Assembly: GCA_028710895.1 (NCBI GenBank)
Contig: JAQTTH010000017.1
Location: 45,262-109,261, forward strand
Origin: Paludibacter sp.
GTDB lineage: Bacteria; Bacteroidota; Bacteroidia; Bacteroidales; Paludibacteraceae
DNA length: 64,000 bases
Reading direction: 5' to 3'
Shown here piece by piece: positions 56,501 through 64,000 of this stretch; the first letter of the stretch is position 1, and every line of letters starts with the position of its first letter. The translations under genes and the position numbers were made by a program. The notes below the pieces were generated by a model. That model worked only from the letters and a program-made list of their open reading frames with translations, was not told where the DNA came from and did not search any database.

Positions 56501-58101
56501 ATTTTGAGAGTGTTGTTCAGAATTTCAAAGGATATGCGACCGGGAAAATTCGTATGTTTGGTCCGTCTAAAATACTTGGATTTAAGGGGGCTGCTTATAT
56601 TGACAAAGGACAGGGTTTTATAAAAACATTGAAAACGAGTTATTATTTCAATGATACAGTTCATTTGGATCGTAAGACAATAGAATTCAGAAACATTAAA
56701 GTGTACGATCAGGAAAGAAATCAGGGACAAATAAATGCTTTCATGAGGCACGATGGGACTTTTCAGAATATGACGTATGATGCATATATCACCGGTAGAA
56801 ACATTCTTGCTTTAAATACACATTCCGGAGATAATGATTATTTTTTTGGAAAGGCTTATGCCAATGGAACAGTTCATATATTTGGTAATGATAAAGTGGC
56901 TAATATTTTGGTAAATGCAGTCTCACAACCTAAAACTAAGTGCTATATTAATATGGGTAGTGCATCGACGGCGACTGATAACAGTTTTATTAATTTTGTA
57001 AACAAAAAGATCGAAGTTCGGAAGGAAGAGGTTGTGCAGAAACCGGCTCAAAGCAATTTCAATGTAAAGATTAATCTTCAGCTTGATGTTACACCCGATG
57101 CAGAGATGGAATTGATTGTAGATCCCAAAGGGGGTGATGTAATTACAGGTAAAGGAAATGGTAATTTAAGGGTTGAATTTGATACATTTTCCGATGTAAA
57201 GTTGTTTGGAACCTATACAATTGATAATGGTTATTATTTATTTACGCTTCAAAATCTTTTCCGTAAGGAATTTAAGGTTAATCAGGGTAGTACAATTGCC
57301 TGGACTGGTGATCCATTTAATGCTCAGGTTGATATAAAAGCAGTATATCCACTTACTGCATCACTCACCGATTTGATTGATAAATCTCAATTGGGAAATA
57401 TGAGAAGTAGTGTTCCGGTAAATTGTGTGTTGAAGCTTACTGATAATTTGATGAAGCCGACCATTAATTTTGATATTGATTTACCACAAAGTGACGAAGG
57501 TGTAAAACAGCGTGTTCGGAATATAATTACAACGGATGAAATGATGAGTCGTCAGATATTATATCTGTTAGTGTTTAATAAGTTTTATTCTGCAGACACA
57601 CAGAGTAGTGCAAATCAGGTAGCTGGTATTGGTACGAGTGAGGCATTCTCGTTTGCTACTTCTACGGTAAGTGCTCAGTTAAATAATTGGATGTCTAAGA
57701 TGCTTAAAACAAACAACCTGTCATTTGGATTTGATTATAGGCAAACCAATATTCAAACCGGAAGCAGCGATGTTCAGGCCCAGATCAATTACCAACCAAA
57801 TAAACGTTTAATTTTGAATGGGAATGTAGGATATAGAAATGATAATGTCAATACAAGTACAAATGCCAATAAGTTTATCGGAGATTTGGATGTTGAATAT
57901 TTGCTTACAGAATCAGGGAAGTTGCGTTTTAAGGCGTACAATCATACCGTGGACAGGTATCAGTTGAGGGCTGCAAAAACGACTCAAGGTGCTGGTTTTT
58001 TGTACAAAGAAGATTTTGAAACTGTACCTGAAATGTTGAGATATTATTTGCATGCTCTTACGGGCATTGGTAAAAAGAAAGTTAATGAAAAAACAAAATA
58101 A
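53581..58101 (+). CDS. tamB: Translocation/assembly module protein TamB
   Basis: About 1500 residues with one N-terminal membrane helix (IVGFSIAGIILFFGILLILF) and a very long beta-rich, AsmA/DUF490-like body. The C-terminal TamB domain has DVTPDAEMELIVDPKGGDVITGKGNGNL and IDNGYYLFTLQNLF. Such proteins bridge the inner and outer membrane, for lipid transfer or outer-membrane protein assembly. The start is uncertain: ATG 53581 precedes a good promoter, and the family-like opening IKKTLKIVGF begins with ATA at 53644. It overlaps the next gene by 17 bases. Confidence 0.88.
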   Translation: MCISLWFHKIITYFCVIKSKGIKKTLKIVGFSIAGIILFFGILLILFQNSKIQGYIAQAVVKELSAKLHTKVSVGRVEYKLFNTMAISDLYVEDLQRDTLLFVHEADAHFDFWKFSAGRVHFTSIDLDQLYGNLIVDKSGHSNLDFVIKAFQKPTTNDTTVVEYQIKKFRLKNSRFDFTNFQQMKTLPQGVFNGNKLKFRNIDAEIALDVFKKDTLNAQILGFSALEQSGLEITDIETHIYGSKRGVQIPSLVVEMPNSKVKLEDVKLKYDSLADLNEFVEKVRLNAPITLSTIALSDLKAFVPQFKNAKGRASIKGLISGRISSLRFQKMEIKYGKSFLLNADLDINGLPDIREAFIYGQINELDLPKTDVQDLVSELSNRPFVLPKELDQLGLVKYKGNITGFLSNLVAYGNISTNLGSISTDILLKFENHLKDLSYNGTVKTTNFQLGRLLNNSQLGKIAFNLNTKGSKKDKESLQGTITAKVPEFQFKNYSYRDIQFNGAYDGKGFDGRADVEDDNIHAHFNGVIDLSQKLPIFDFDLKMAKINPNALKLIDTYPGATLSFNGKTNMVGNSLDNINGFVRFDSITFSNKGKTLNVDNIQLVSRIQGNYTHVNVASDYVNGSLSGNFKYSTIGKTINRIIQNYLPSLSTADVSTANQNTNHLDVDLTVENTNEISDVLGLGYKLEGISKLKGFIDEGTNRISINGNIPMLESNKRKLQNLTVHCENSKQQLQLTTRALMLESFGNISLFMTASAAKDSVLAQFGWQNSHKVTNAGQINAITKFRKESNKTAASLSILPSEIIISDSIWTLHPCVVDFKADSTIHVNNFLFENHKQFVHVNGIASKKQNEGLTVEMNDLNLEFLLSNLLKIKTITFGGNVTGKATLYSLLKQPIYEANLFVKNVALNHKLIGDATLFSTWDKENSQVLASGTFVNDKNEKIAVVDGVYVPKNDSLDFMFDAHDLSVEFLDRYFESVVQNFKGYATGKIRMFGPSKILGFKGAAYIDKGQGFIKTLKTSYYFNDTVHLDRKTIEFRNIKVYDQERNQGQINAFMRHDGTFQNMTYDAYITGRNILALNTHSGDNDYFFGKAYANGTVHIFGNDKVANILVNAVSQPKTKCYINMGSASTATDNSFINFVNKKIEVRKEEVVQKPAQSNFNVKINLQLDVTPDAEMELIVDPKGGDVITGKGNGNLRVEFDTFSDVKLFGTYTIDNGYYLFTLQNLFRKEFKVNQGSTIAWTGDPFNAQVDIKAVYPLTASLTDLIDKSQLGNMRSSVPVNCVLKLTDNLMKPTINFDIDLPQSDEGVKQRVRNIITTDEMMSRQILYLLVFNKFYSADTQSSANQVAGIGTSEAFSFATSTVSAQLNNWMSKMLKTNNLSFGFDYRQTNIQTGSSDVQAQINYQPNKRLILNGNVGYRNDNVNTSTNANKFIGDLDVEYLLTESGKLRFKAYNHTVDRYQLRAAKTTQGAGFLYKEDFETVPEMLRYYLHALTGIGKKKVNEKTK
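53617..53624 (+). promoter_or_regulatory. -7 promoter element at the start of tamB
   Basis: TACTTTTG on the plus strand. It lies downstream of the only nearby in-frame ATG (53581), creating a conflict over the start. Confidence 0.55.
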
Positions 58102-58738
58102 AAACCTGATTCTTTGTTTGATTCTGCTGAGTTCTATAACTCTATTTTCACAAACAATTGAGAAATGTTATGTTGGTATGCCGGATGTGCTTAATCCGGT
58201 TATGAGTAAAAAGAACAGAATCGAATTGCTCGAATATCATAAGGCGGGTCAGTCGGATAGCGTTGAGAATAAGTTTGGGAGTCAGGCTTATTTGCAGGTG
58301 TATGATACGTTGAACAACCGAATTGTCGTAAAGAATACAGCAAATTCGAAGTTTGAAATGAAGGTATTGAAGTTTGAGAATATGTTGCCTGTTATTGGGT
58401 GTATAAATACTGTTTCCGGCCCAATAAGCCAATCGAGTATTGCATTTTATGATACGGCCTGGAATCGGATTCCGCTTCAATTTATAATGCCTAAAGCATA
58501 CGACTGGGTGAATGAGGCAAAGTTGGAGAAAACTGAATTAGACAGAGTGTGGGTGAGAAGCGTTTTAGAAAACTCATTTGTGGGACTTACTTTTGAATCA
58601 TCTGATTCGTCACGAATCCTTGCGCAAAATCATAGCGTGGAGTTTTTGAGCGAAAGCGATAAAAAGTTATTGATGCCTGTTTTGAATGATTCGTCACTCG
58701 TCTATTATTTGTCTGGACGAACCTGGATTAAAGAATAG
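58085..58738 (+). CDS. DUF3256 family exported protein
   Basis: A 217-residue protein with a signal peptide (about residues 1-23, NLILCLILLSSITLFS). The body contains IGCINTVSGPISQSSIAFYDTAWN, which fits the Bacteroidota family DUF3256; function unknown. The ATG at 58085 lies inside the end of tamB, so translation is probably coupled. A strong terminator follows. Confidence 0.8.
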   Translation: MKKQNKNLILCLILLSSITLFSQTIEKCYVGMPDVLNPVMSKKNRIELLEYHKAGQSDSVENKFGSQAYLQVYDTLNNRIVVKNTANSKFEMKVLKFENMLPVIGCINTVSGPISQSSIAFYDTAWNRIPLQFIMPKAYDWVNEAKLEKTELDRVWVRSVLENSFVGLTFESSDSSRILAQNHSVEFLSESDKKLLMPVLNDSSLVYYLSGRTWIKE

Positions 58739-58751
58739 ATGTTCTTTGATA

Positions 58752-58799
58752 ACAAATAGAAAAGCCCCAAACAATATTGTTTGGGGCTTTTCTATTTGT
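58752..58799. terminator. Perfect 22-bp bidirectional terminator
   Basis: Two perfectly complementary 22-base arms (58752-58773 and 58778-58799) with a 4-base loop separate the convergent DUF3256 and rpmE genes. The GC core is AGCCCCAAACA. Confidence 0.9.
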
Positions 58800-58812
58800 G
58801 CTTATTAGAGCA

Positions 58813-59073
58813 TTATTTCTTTGCTTCGCCGCGTTTTGCGTAACGGGTCATAAACTTGTCAACACGTCCTGCAGTATCTACCAATTTAGATTTACCTGTG
58901 TAGAAAGGGTGTGAAGAACTTGAAATTTCCATTTTAACCACAGGATAAGTTACACCATCAATATCGATAGTCTCTTTTGTGTTTACGGTTGAACGTGAAA
59001 TAAAGGTGTCGCCGTTCGACATATCTTTAAATGCTACCGGACGATAATTTTCTGGATGGATTCCGCTTTTCAT
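58813..59073 (-). CDS. rpmE2: 50S ribosomal protein L31, type B
   Basis: An 86-residue large-subunit protein. [30 protein letters not shown] and [24 protein letters not shown] are type B signatures. It lacks the CxxC zinc cysteines of type A and so is the zinc-independent form. Start 59073 is chosen over 59136, since a promoter lies between them. Confidence 0.95.
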   Translation of the reverse strand: MKSGIHPENYRPVAFKDMSNGDTFISRSTVNTKETIDIDGVTYPVVKMEISSSSHPFYTGKSKLVDTAGRVDKFMTRYAKRGEAKK

Positions 59074-59117
59074 ATCTGTATGTTTTAATTTATTTTCAAT
59101 CTTGTTGTTTGGGCTTG

Positions 59118-59125
59118 CAAAAGTA
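59118..59125 (-). promoter_or_regulatory. -7 promoter element for L31
   Basis: TACTTTTG on the minus strand, 45 bases upstream of the start; it excludes the longer frame. Confidence 0.6.
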
Positions 59126-59244
59126 CTAATTTTCATCTAATTATCAAACTATTTCTGCTAATTTTATTTTTATAGTAAAAATATTGAATGGCAAAAGCTG
59201 TGTTTGAGTTTTAATGTGTTGATATAGAGTTGTTCTGAATTGTA

Positions 59245-60144
59245 TTATTTTGAACCTAAGTATAAAAGTAACATCCCAATGAGTACTCCAATCAAATCAA
59301 TAATTTTCAGTTTGATATTTTTGTCGCGCATAACCATGGCTCCGTATAAAAACGGAACGACCACACCTGAGCGTCGTATGGTTGAAACGACAGAAATCAT
59401 AGAATCCGGCAGTGTGAGAGCATAGAAATAAACGAAATCAGCTGTTACCAAAAAAAAAGAAATCCAGAAAATTGCCCATTTAAATTTAAATGGTGTTGTT
59501 TTCTGTCGTGTTGGAGCCCACAGAAACAGGGTTATGAGTCCCATGATAATAGCCTGGTAGAAGGTATAGTAAACCTGAACTGACATGGCATCGTATCTGT
59601 TCATTAAGTATTTATCGTATAGGCCACTTAAAGCACCGGTAAGGGTAGCCATTACAATAAACCAAAACCACTTGTTTGTGCGGAAAGATATGCCTTCTTT
59701 TTTTCCAACTACGGAAAACATAAAAAAAGATATAAGGGTAATGCCAACACCAGCTGCTTGAAATCCATTCAGCTTTTCTCCAAAAATCAGCATAGCACCC
59801 ACAACTGTCCAGACAGGCTGTGTTGCTTTAATGGGAGAGGCCAGCGAAAGTGGAAGATGCTTAAGCGCAAAGTATGCAAAGAGCCATGATGTCAACACGA
59901 TGATAGCCTTTATCACAAACAGCATATGTGCGTGAAAATCGACGCGTGGTACAAAGAAAATCGAATCTCTAAGTGTATCGGGGAAAAATTCAGATAAAAT
60001 AAGAAAAGGCAGAAGAGTCAGGCAAGAGAATAATATTGAAACAAAAATTACCGGAATAACAGCGTTTTTATCTAATGAGACTTTTTTGAAAACTTCGTAA
60101 GAGCCTAATAATAAGGCAGAAATAAAAGCGAGGATTAACCACAT
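59245..60144 (-). CDS. EamA/DMT family transporter
   Basis: A 299-residue inner-membrane protein with about ten helices in two EamA repeats. The first repeat has LPLSLASPIKATQPVWTVVGAMLIFGEKLNGFQ, and the second DSMISVVSTIRRSGVVVPFLYGAMVMRDKNIKLK. The family exports metabolites or exchanges sugars; no substrate can be given. It follows truA on the same strand across a 64-base spacer with dispersed AATTCATAA repeats. Confidence 0.88.
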   Translation of the reverse strand: MWLILAFISALLLGSYEVFKKVSLDKNAVIPVIFVSILFSCLTLLPFLILSEFFPDTLRDSIFFVPRVDFHAHMLFVIKAIIVLTSWLFAYFALKHLPLSLASPIKATQPVWTVVGAMLIFGEKLNGFQAAGVGITLISFFMFSVVGKKEGISFRTNKWFWFIVMATLTGALSGLYDKYLMNRYDAMSVQVYYTFYQAIIMGLITLFLWAPTRQKTTPFKFKWAIFWISFFLVTADFVYFYALTLPDSMISVVSTIRRSGVVVPFLYGAMVMRDKNIKLKIIDLIGVLIGMLLLYLGSK

Positions 60145-60208
60145 ATATAATAATTCATAATTTACAATTCATAACTCATAATTTCATAAGATGCTATTTT
60201 ATTCTGGC

Positions 60209-60964
60209 CTATCTAATGAAAATATCATTAGGATACTGAACGTCTACTAAATATAGCCCATGAGCCGGAACAGAAGCGCCTGCTTTGCAGCGATCCTGAG
60301 CTAGGATTACAGCTCTAAACTCACTAGCAGACATTCTATGACGACCCACTTCAAGCAATGTACCTACGACTGCGCGCACCATATTTCGCAAAAACCGATC
60401 AGCCTGAATGGTAAAAACCCACTCAGAGCCTTGTTGTGTCCACCCTGCATGGGTAATTACGCAGTTATTCGTTCTGGCATCATTGTGCAACTTACTGAAA
60501 CTTGTAAAATCACGATATTCCTTCAAAGTTGCAGCAGCCTCGTTCATAGCCTCAAAATCTAGCTTGTCACTCAATCTGGCAGCAAGTTTGGTCTTGAAAA
60601 CGTCTTTGGAGGTAACAATGTGATATTCGTAGCGTCTTGAAGTGGCATCAAACCGGGCGTGCGCATCGGGCTGAACTCCTACGATTTTGGAAACGGCAAT
60701 ATCGTTTGGCAATAGGCTGTTGAGTTTGGCAGCCAAATCAAATTGTGTTGGCAAGTCACCCTCCATGTCGAAATGAGCCACCATTAGTCGGGCATGAACC
60801 CCGCTGTCTGTGCGACCGGCTCCGGTTACCTCAATTTCTGTTCGTAAAATGGTACATAAAGCCTTAGTCAGTACTTCTTGTACCGATATGCCATTGGGTT
60901 GAATTTGCCAGCCGTGATAAGCTGTACCATTGTACGAAAAATAGAGGAAAAATCGTTTTTTCAC
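60209..60964 (-). CDS. truA: tRNA pseudouridine(38-40) synthase TruA
   Basis: A 251-residue enzyme that isomerises uridines 38-40 of the tRNA anticodon arm. It begins [22 protein letters not shown] and has the catalytic Asp in [12 protein letters not shown], then [18 protein letters not shown]. The start is GTG at 60964. The promoter TATCTTTG ends only four bases before it, so the mRNA may be leaderless. Confidence 0.94.
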   Translation of the reverse strand: MKKRFFLYFSYNGTAYHGWQIQPNGISVQEVLTKALCTILRTEIEVTGAGRTDSGVHARLMVAHFDMEGDLPTQFDLAAKLNSLLPNDIAVSKIVGVQPDAHARFDATSRRYEYHIVTSKDVFKTKLAARLSDKLDFEAMNEAAATLKEYRDFTSFSKLHNDARTNNCVITHAGWTQQGSEWVFTIQADRFLRNMVRAVVGTLLEVGRHRMSASEFRAVILAQDRCKAGASVPAHGLYLVDVQYPNDIFIR

Positions 60965-60968
60965 GCTG

Positions 60969-60976
60969 CAAAGATA
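60969..60976 (-). promoter_or_regulatory. -7 promoter element immediately before truA
   Basis: TATCTTTG on the minus strand followed by CAGC and the GTG start, implying a leaderless or nearly leaderless transcript. Confidence 0.55.
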
Positions 60977-61027
60977 CAGCTTAATTCATAATTGACAATT
61001 TGCAGTTGTCAATTCATTGGTCTCAAC

Positions 61028-61064
61028 AAAAAAAGCTTAGAATAAAATAGTTTATTCCAAGCTT
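61028..61064 (-). terminator. Terminator after the acyl-CoA synthetase gene
   Basis: AAGCTTGGAATAAA pairs with TTTATTCTAAGCTT on the minus strand, followed by seven T residues. Confidence 0.85.
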
Positions 61065-61084
61065 ATATTGTGTTGAATTATAGC

Positions 61085-62848
61085 CTATGAAAAAATCTTT
61101 TCAATTTTTTCTGTGTAATAATCTTCAATGAAGTTTCGTTTTATTTTTAGTGTAGGAGAGAGGAATCCTTCTGCTGCTGTCCACTCTTCAGGTACAAGCT
61201 GGTAGCGCTTAATTTGTTCAAAATCACCGAAGAAATGATTATAATGTTTTACTTCCTCTTGTAGTCGTTTTACGATAGTTGGATTCTCAATCATTTCGGC
61301 ATTCGTTGTGTATTTGATTTTATGTTTCGAACTCCATGATTTTAAGTATACAAAATCGGGTGAAATAAGTGCTGCCGCAAACTTTTTGTTTTCGCCAAGC
61401 ACAATCATATTCTCGAAAAATGGTGATTCCGTGAATTTTGACTCGATGGCTTGTGGGTTTACATATTTGCCAAATGACGTTTTGAATATGCTTTTTAAAC
61501 GACCGGTAATGACCAGTTGCCCTTCTTTGGTGAATTTGCCGGTGTCGCCCGTGTGGAGCCAGCCTTCCGAATCAATAACCTGTGCTGTCAGTTCAGGGTC
61601 TTTGTAGTAGCCAAGCATTACATTGTGACCACGACAGCAGATTTCGTCTCTATCGCAAAGTTTGACCTCTACACCGGGCAATGGAAGGCCTACCGATCCG
61701 AACTTACGTCCATGTTTACCGCGTTGACTTACCGCGATTACAGGTGATGTTTCGCTCAGCCCATATCCCTCGAAAACCGGCATGCCAATGGCCGAAAAAA
61801 ACGATGCTATATGCGGTTGAATAGCAGAACCACCCGATACAACGATGTCGAAGTTGCCACCTATAGCTGCTCTCCATTTTGAATAGATGAGTTTGTCGGC
61901 GAGCTTAAACCGTAAGTTGTACCACCAACTTCTTCCTTCCAACTGATATTTTGTTGCCAGATTGAAAGCCCAATAGTAAATCATTTTGCTTGCGAGTGGC
62001 AGTTTTTTTCCAGATAGAAATAATTTGTCGTAGATTTTTTCAAGCAAGCGTGGAACGCACGACATCATGGTCGGATTTATTTCCTTGATGTTATCTGCAA
62101 TTGTGCCAAGGCTTTCGGCATAATAAACTGACATGCCAAGATATTGATACAGATATACCAACATTCGTTCATAGGCATGGCAGAGAGGTAAAAAACTTAA
62201 TGCGGTAGTACTCCAGTTGGATGGTATGACTGCGAGATTTTTGACCTGATTCACAATGTTGCTATGTGAAAGCATTACACCTTTTGGATATCCTGTTGTC
62301 CCGGAAGTATATATAATCGTAGCCATATCATTTTCGTTGATTCCGGCTTTGAGTTTGGCTAGTTGCTCTGGTTGTTGATTGGCTTGTCCAAGCTCTACTA
62401 GTTGATTGAGATATTTGAATTCACTTCCCTGATCGATGAATGTGTAAATGTGCTCGAGAGTTTTTGTTTCAGCAAAAATTGGCTGTAGTTTGTTTCTCAA
62501 TTCCTTACCTTCAATGAAAATCATTTTCATTTCGGCATGATTCAGTATGTGCCGGTAGTCATCTTGACTGATTGTTGGATAAATCGGGATTGAAATAGCT
62601 CCGATTTGCATAATGGCAAAATCAATCATATTCCACTCAGGGCGGTTGCTGCTTACAATTCCTACTTTATCGCCGGGTTTTATGCCCAGTTTCAGCATGC
62701 CATAACTAATCAGATTTGTCTTTTCGACGTATTCCTGAATGCTGAATTTTAGCCATTCGCCATTTCGTTTGCAGGCGAGTGCAGCATCTTGATTTGGATA
62801 TTTTTCAAGATAATTATCCAATAGATCAAATAATCGTGTTACATCCAT
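61085..62848 (-). CDS. Long-chain-fatty-acid--CoA ligase (AMP-forming)
   Basis: A 587-residue adenylate-forming enzyme that activates fatty acids as acyl-AMP and then acyl-CoA. The AMP-binding P-loop is TIIYTSGTTGYPKGVMLSH. The A5 motif is GYGLSETSPV and the hinge region has WLHTGDTGKF and ITGRLKSIFKTSFGKYVNP. It is the approximately 600-residue FAA1/long-chain type and probably membrane-associated. It stands downstream of purU and has its own terminator. Confidence 0.92.
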   Translation of the reverse strand: MDVTRLFDLLDNYLEKYPNQDAALACKRNGEWLKFSIQEYVEKTNLISYGMLKLGIKPGDKVGIVSSNRPEWNMIDFAIMQIGAISIPIYPTISQDDYRHILNHAEMKMIFIEGKELRNKLQPIFAETKTLEHIYTFIDQGSEFKYLNQLVELGQANQQPEQLAKLKAGINENDMATIIYTSGTTGYPKGVMLSHSNIVNQVKNLAVIPSNWSTTALSFLPLCHAYERMLVYLYQYLGMSVYYAESLGTIADNIKEINPTMMSCVPRLLEKIYDKLFLSGKKLPLASKMIYYWAFNLATKYQLEGRSWWYNLRFKLADKLIYSKWRAAIGGNFDIVVSGGSAIQPHIASFFSAIGMPVFEGYGLSETSPVIAVSQRGKHGRKFGSVGLPLPGVEVKLCDRDEICCRGHNVMLGYYKDPELTAQVIDSEGWLHTGDTGKFTKEGQLVITGRLKSIFKTSFGKYVNPQAIESKFTESPFFENMIVLGENKKFAAALISPDFVYLKSWSSKHKIKYTTNAEMIENPTIVKRLQEEVKHYNHFFGDFEQIKRYQLVPEEWTAAEGFLSPTLKIKRNFIEDYYTEKIEKIFS

Positions 62849-62905
62849 TTTTAAAATTAGATTTTAGAGGCTGAAAACGAGAATCAAGTCTCTTGGTTTG
62901 TATAT

Positions 62906-63772
62906 TTATTGAAATACAACAGTTCTGTTCTTGTAAGCCAGAATTTTGCGTTCGATGTGTTTTTCTACAGCGTGCGAAAGAACAATTTTTTCCAAATCGC
63001 GTCCTTTTTTAATTAATTCTTCCACCGTGTCTTTGTGCGAAATGTGTGTTACATCCTGATCGATAATCGGGCCTGCATCTAAATCCGTTGTAACATAATG
63101 ACTTGTTGCCCCAATTACTTTTACACCTCTTTCATGAGCTGCGTGGTAGGGTTTTGCCCCTGCGAATGCAGGTAAAAATGAGTGATGGATATTTATGATC
63201 CGGTTGGGGTAATGCTCAATAAAGTTGGATGAAAGAACCTGCATATATCTTGCTAGCACGCAAAAAGTGACGCCATGCTCTTTTAGTAATGCCAGTTGTT
63301 TGGCTTCTTGCTCGCTTTTATTTTCTTTGGTAATTGGAAATACATAATAAGGGATATCAAAACGTTTTGCTACGCTTTCCATATCAGGATGATTACTTAT
63401 GATGAGAGGGATTTCTACGTGCCATTCGTCTGCTGCATAGCGGGCAAGCAAATCATACAGACAGTGTGACATTTTCGACACAAAAATAGCCATTCGTGGT
63501 TTTGTGTCTGAGAGATAAAGCCGATACACCATGTTGAACCGGGTCGCAATAAGCGTTTCGAAATACTCTTCAATTTTATCGGTCGGGATTTGAAAGGTAT
63601 CCAATTCCCATTTTACGCGCATAAAGAAAACACCCTCCTCGCGGTTTACGTATTGGTCCAGATAGAGGATGTTTCCCTTGTGTTGGTTTATAAACTCTGT
63701 AACAACGGCTAATATGCCTGGTTTGTCGGGGCAGTGGATTAAAAGCACCGCCGTATTGTCATTTCCTTTCAT
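62906..63772 (-). CDS. purU: Formyltetrahydrofolate deformylase
   Basis: A 288-residue enzyme that hydrolyses 10-formyl-THF to formate and THF. The N-terminal ACT domain has LLIHCPDKPGILAVVTEFI. The C-terminal formyltransferase-like domain shows LARYMQVLS, INIHHSFLPAFAGAKPYHAAHERGVK and a catalytic Asp in GATSHYVTTDLDAGPIIDQD. Length is typical. Start 63772 agrees with a promoter at 63801-63808, which excludes the longer frame from 63820. Confidence 0.95.
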   Translation of the reverse strand: MKGNDNTAVLLIHCPDKPGILAVVTEFINQHKGNILYLDQYVNREEGVFFMRVKWELDTFQIPTDKIEEYFETLIATRFNMVYRLYLSDTKPRMAIFVSKMSHCLYDLLARYAADEWHVEIPLIISNHPDMESVAKRFDIPYYVFPITKENKSEQEAKQLALLKEHGVTFCVLARYMQVLSSNFIEHYPNRIINIHHSFLPAFAGAKPYHAAHERGVKVIGATSHYVTTDLDAGPIIDQDVTHISHKDTVEELIKKGRDLEKIVLSHAVEKHIERKILAYKNRTVVFQ

Positions 63773-63800
63773 TAAAGATCTATTTTTTGTAAGCAAGATG

Positions 63801-63808
63801 CAAAGATA
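63801..63808 (-). promoter_or_regulatory. -7 promoter element for purU
   Basis: TATCTTTG on the minus strand, 29 bases upstream of the start. Confidence 0.6.
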
Positions 63809-63843
63809 ACATTTTTGCATAGGATAGAATAGATAAAAAACAA

Positions 63844-63873
63844 AAAAAGCAACTCATTTCTGAATTGCTTTTT
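63844..63873 (-). terminator. Terminator of a minus-strand unit entering from the right edge
   Basis: AAAAAGCAA/TTGCTTTTT arms with a short inner stem, followed by T residues on the minus strand, upstream of purU. Confidence 0.7.
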
Positions 63874-64000
63874 ACCTGCGGTACGGACGGGTTGTGAACC
63901 TATCCCATTTTACCCCTACATATCAATGCGTTGTATTCTTTGTTACTTTTTTGTTACGATTTAGTCCCAAATTTTCAGACTCCATTTTGGTAGCCTTTGA

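Overview
The window is a chromosomal stretch of a Bacteroidota bacterium, most likely of the order Bacteroidales (a Paludibacter-like organism is my best guess, not proven). The evidence is the repeated Bacteroidota-type -7 promoter TAnnTTTG in front of many genes, a tmRNA whose tag reads GENNYALAA, and Bacteroidota gene types (long IspG, MnmD, DUF3256, DUF5117 protease, type B L31). Most of the window is ordinary housekeeping sequence: hisS, rpsO, mnmD, rubrerythrin, an ABC-F ATPase, cysK/metY, a murF-to-lemA gene run, a GH115 alpha-glucuronidase, rny/zapA, a SulP transporter, ispG, the rimP-nusA-infB operon, a butyrate kinase, tsaD with an orphan exosortase, tamB, rpmE, truA, an acyl-CoA synthetase and purU.

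Two accessory islands stand out. Island 1 (about 12.07-16.15 kb, minus strand, visibly AT-rich) is a two-reverse-transcriptase locus that I identify as a DRT3-type antiphage system: a Drt3a-like RT (14376-15872), a Drt3b-like RT (12218-14388), and directly downstream a terminator-ended non-coding segment (about 12070-12255) with CACACACA in a single-stranded gap between predicted hairpins. From memory, DRT3 uses an ACACAC RNA template, so this is a strong ncRNA candidate. The Drt3b reading frame is broken by a -1 shift exactly at a canonical A AAA AAG slippery heptamer (about 13096-13102), so the 723-residue protein is made only by frameshifting or was lost by a one-base deletion. Upstream of the operon promoter lies a degenerate array of nine units at exactly 21-bp period (15959-16147).

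Island 2 (31491-37553, 6.06 kb) is an integrated element bounded by 27-bp direct repeats and inserted in the 5' end of the tmRNA gene. It carries a tyrosine integrase, a 321-residue protein of unknown function, an excisionase-like HTH protein, a small unknown protein, a II/X-type rolling-circle replication protein, a highly structured non-coding region that may be its origin, and a DUF4468 cargo protein. Insertion moved the native tmRNA promoter 6 kb away. The element appears to supply a replacement promoter at one end and a strong terminator that stops the stranded native promoter at the other.

Layout: 1-3343 plus-strand alpha/beta-hydrolase-like fragment and metalloprotease; 3413-7295 minus-strand hisS, rpsO, PAP2-mnmD, rubrerythrin; 7404-11948 ABC-F, flippase, oxidoreductase; 12070-16150 DRT3 island; 16227-19577 small unknown protein, cysK, metY; 19687-28222 long minus-strand run; 28522-31071 GH115; 31120-37553 tmRNA and element; 37708-42907 minus-strand YkgJ, rny, zapA, coiled coil, SulP; 43144-45488 ispG and a beta-barrel protein; 45559-50465 infB-nusA-rimP; 50763-53478 buk, exosortase, tsaD; 53581-58738 tamB and DUF3256; 58813-63772 rpmE, EamA, truA, acyl-CoA ligase, purU.
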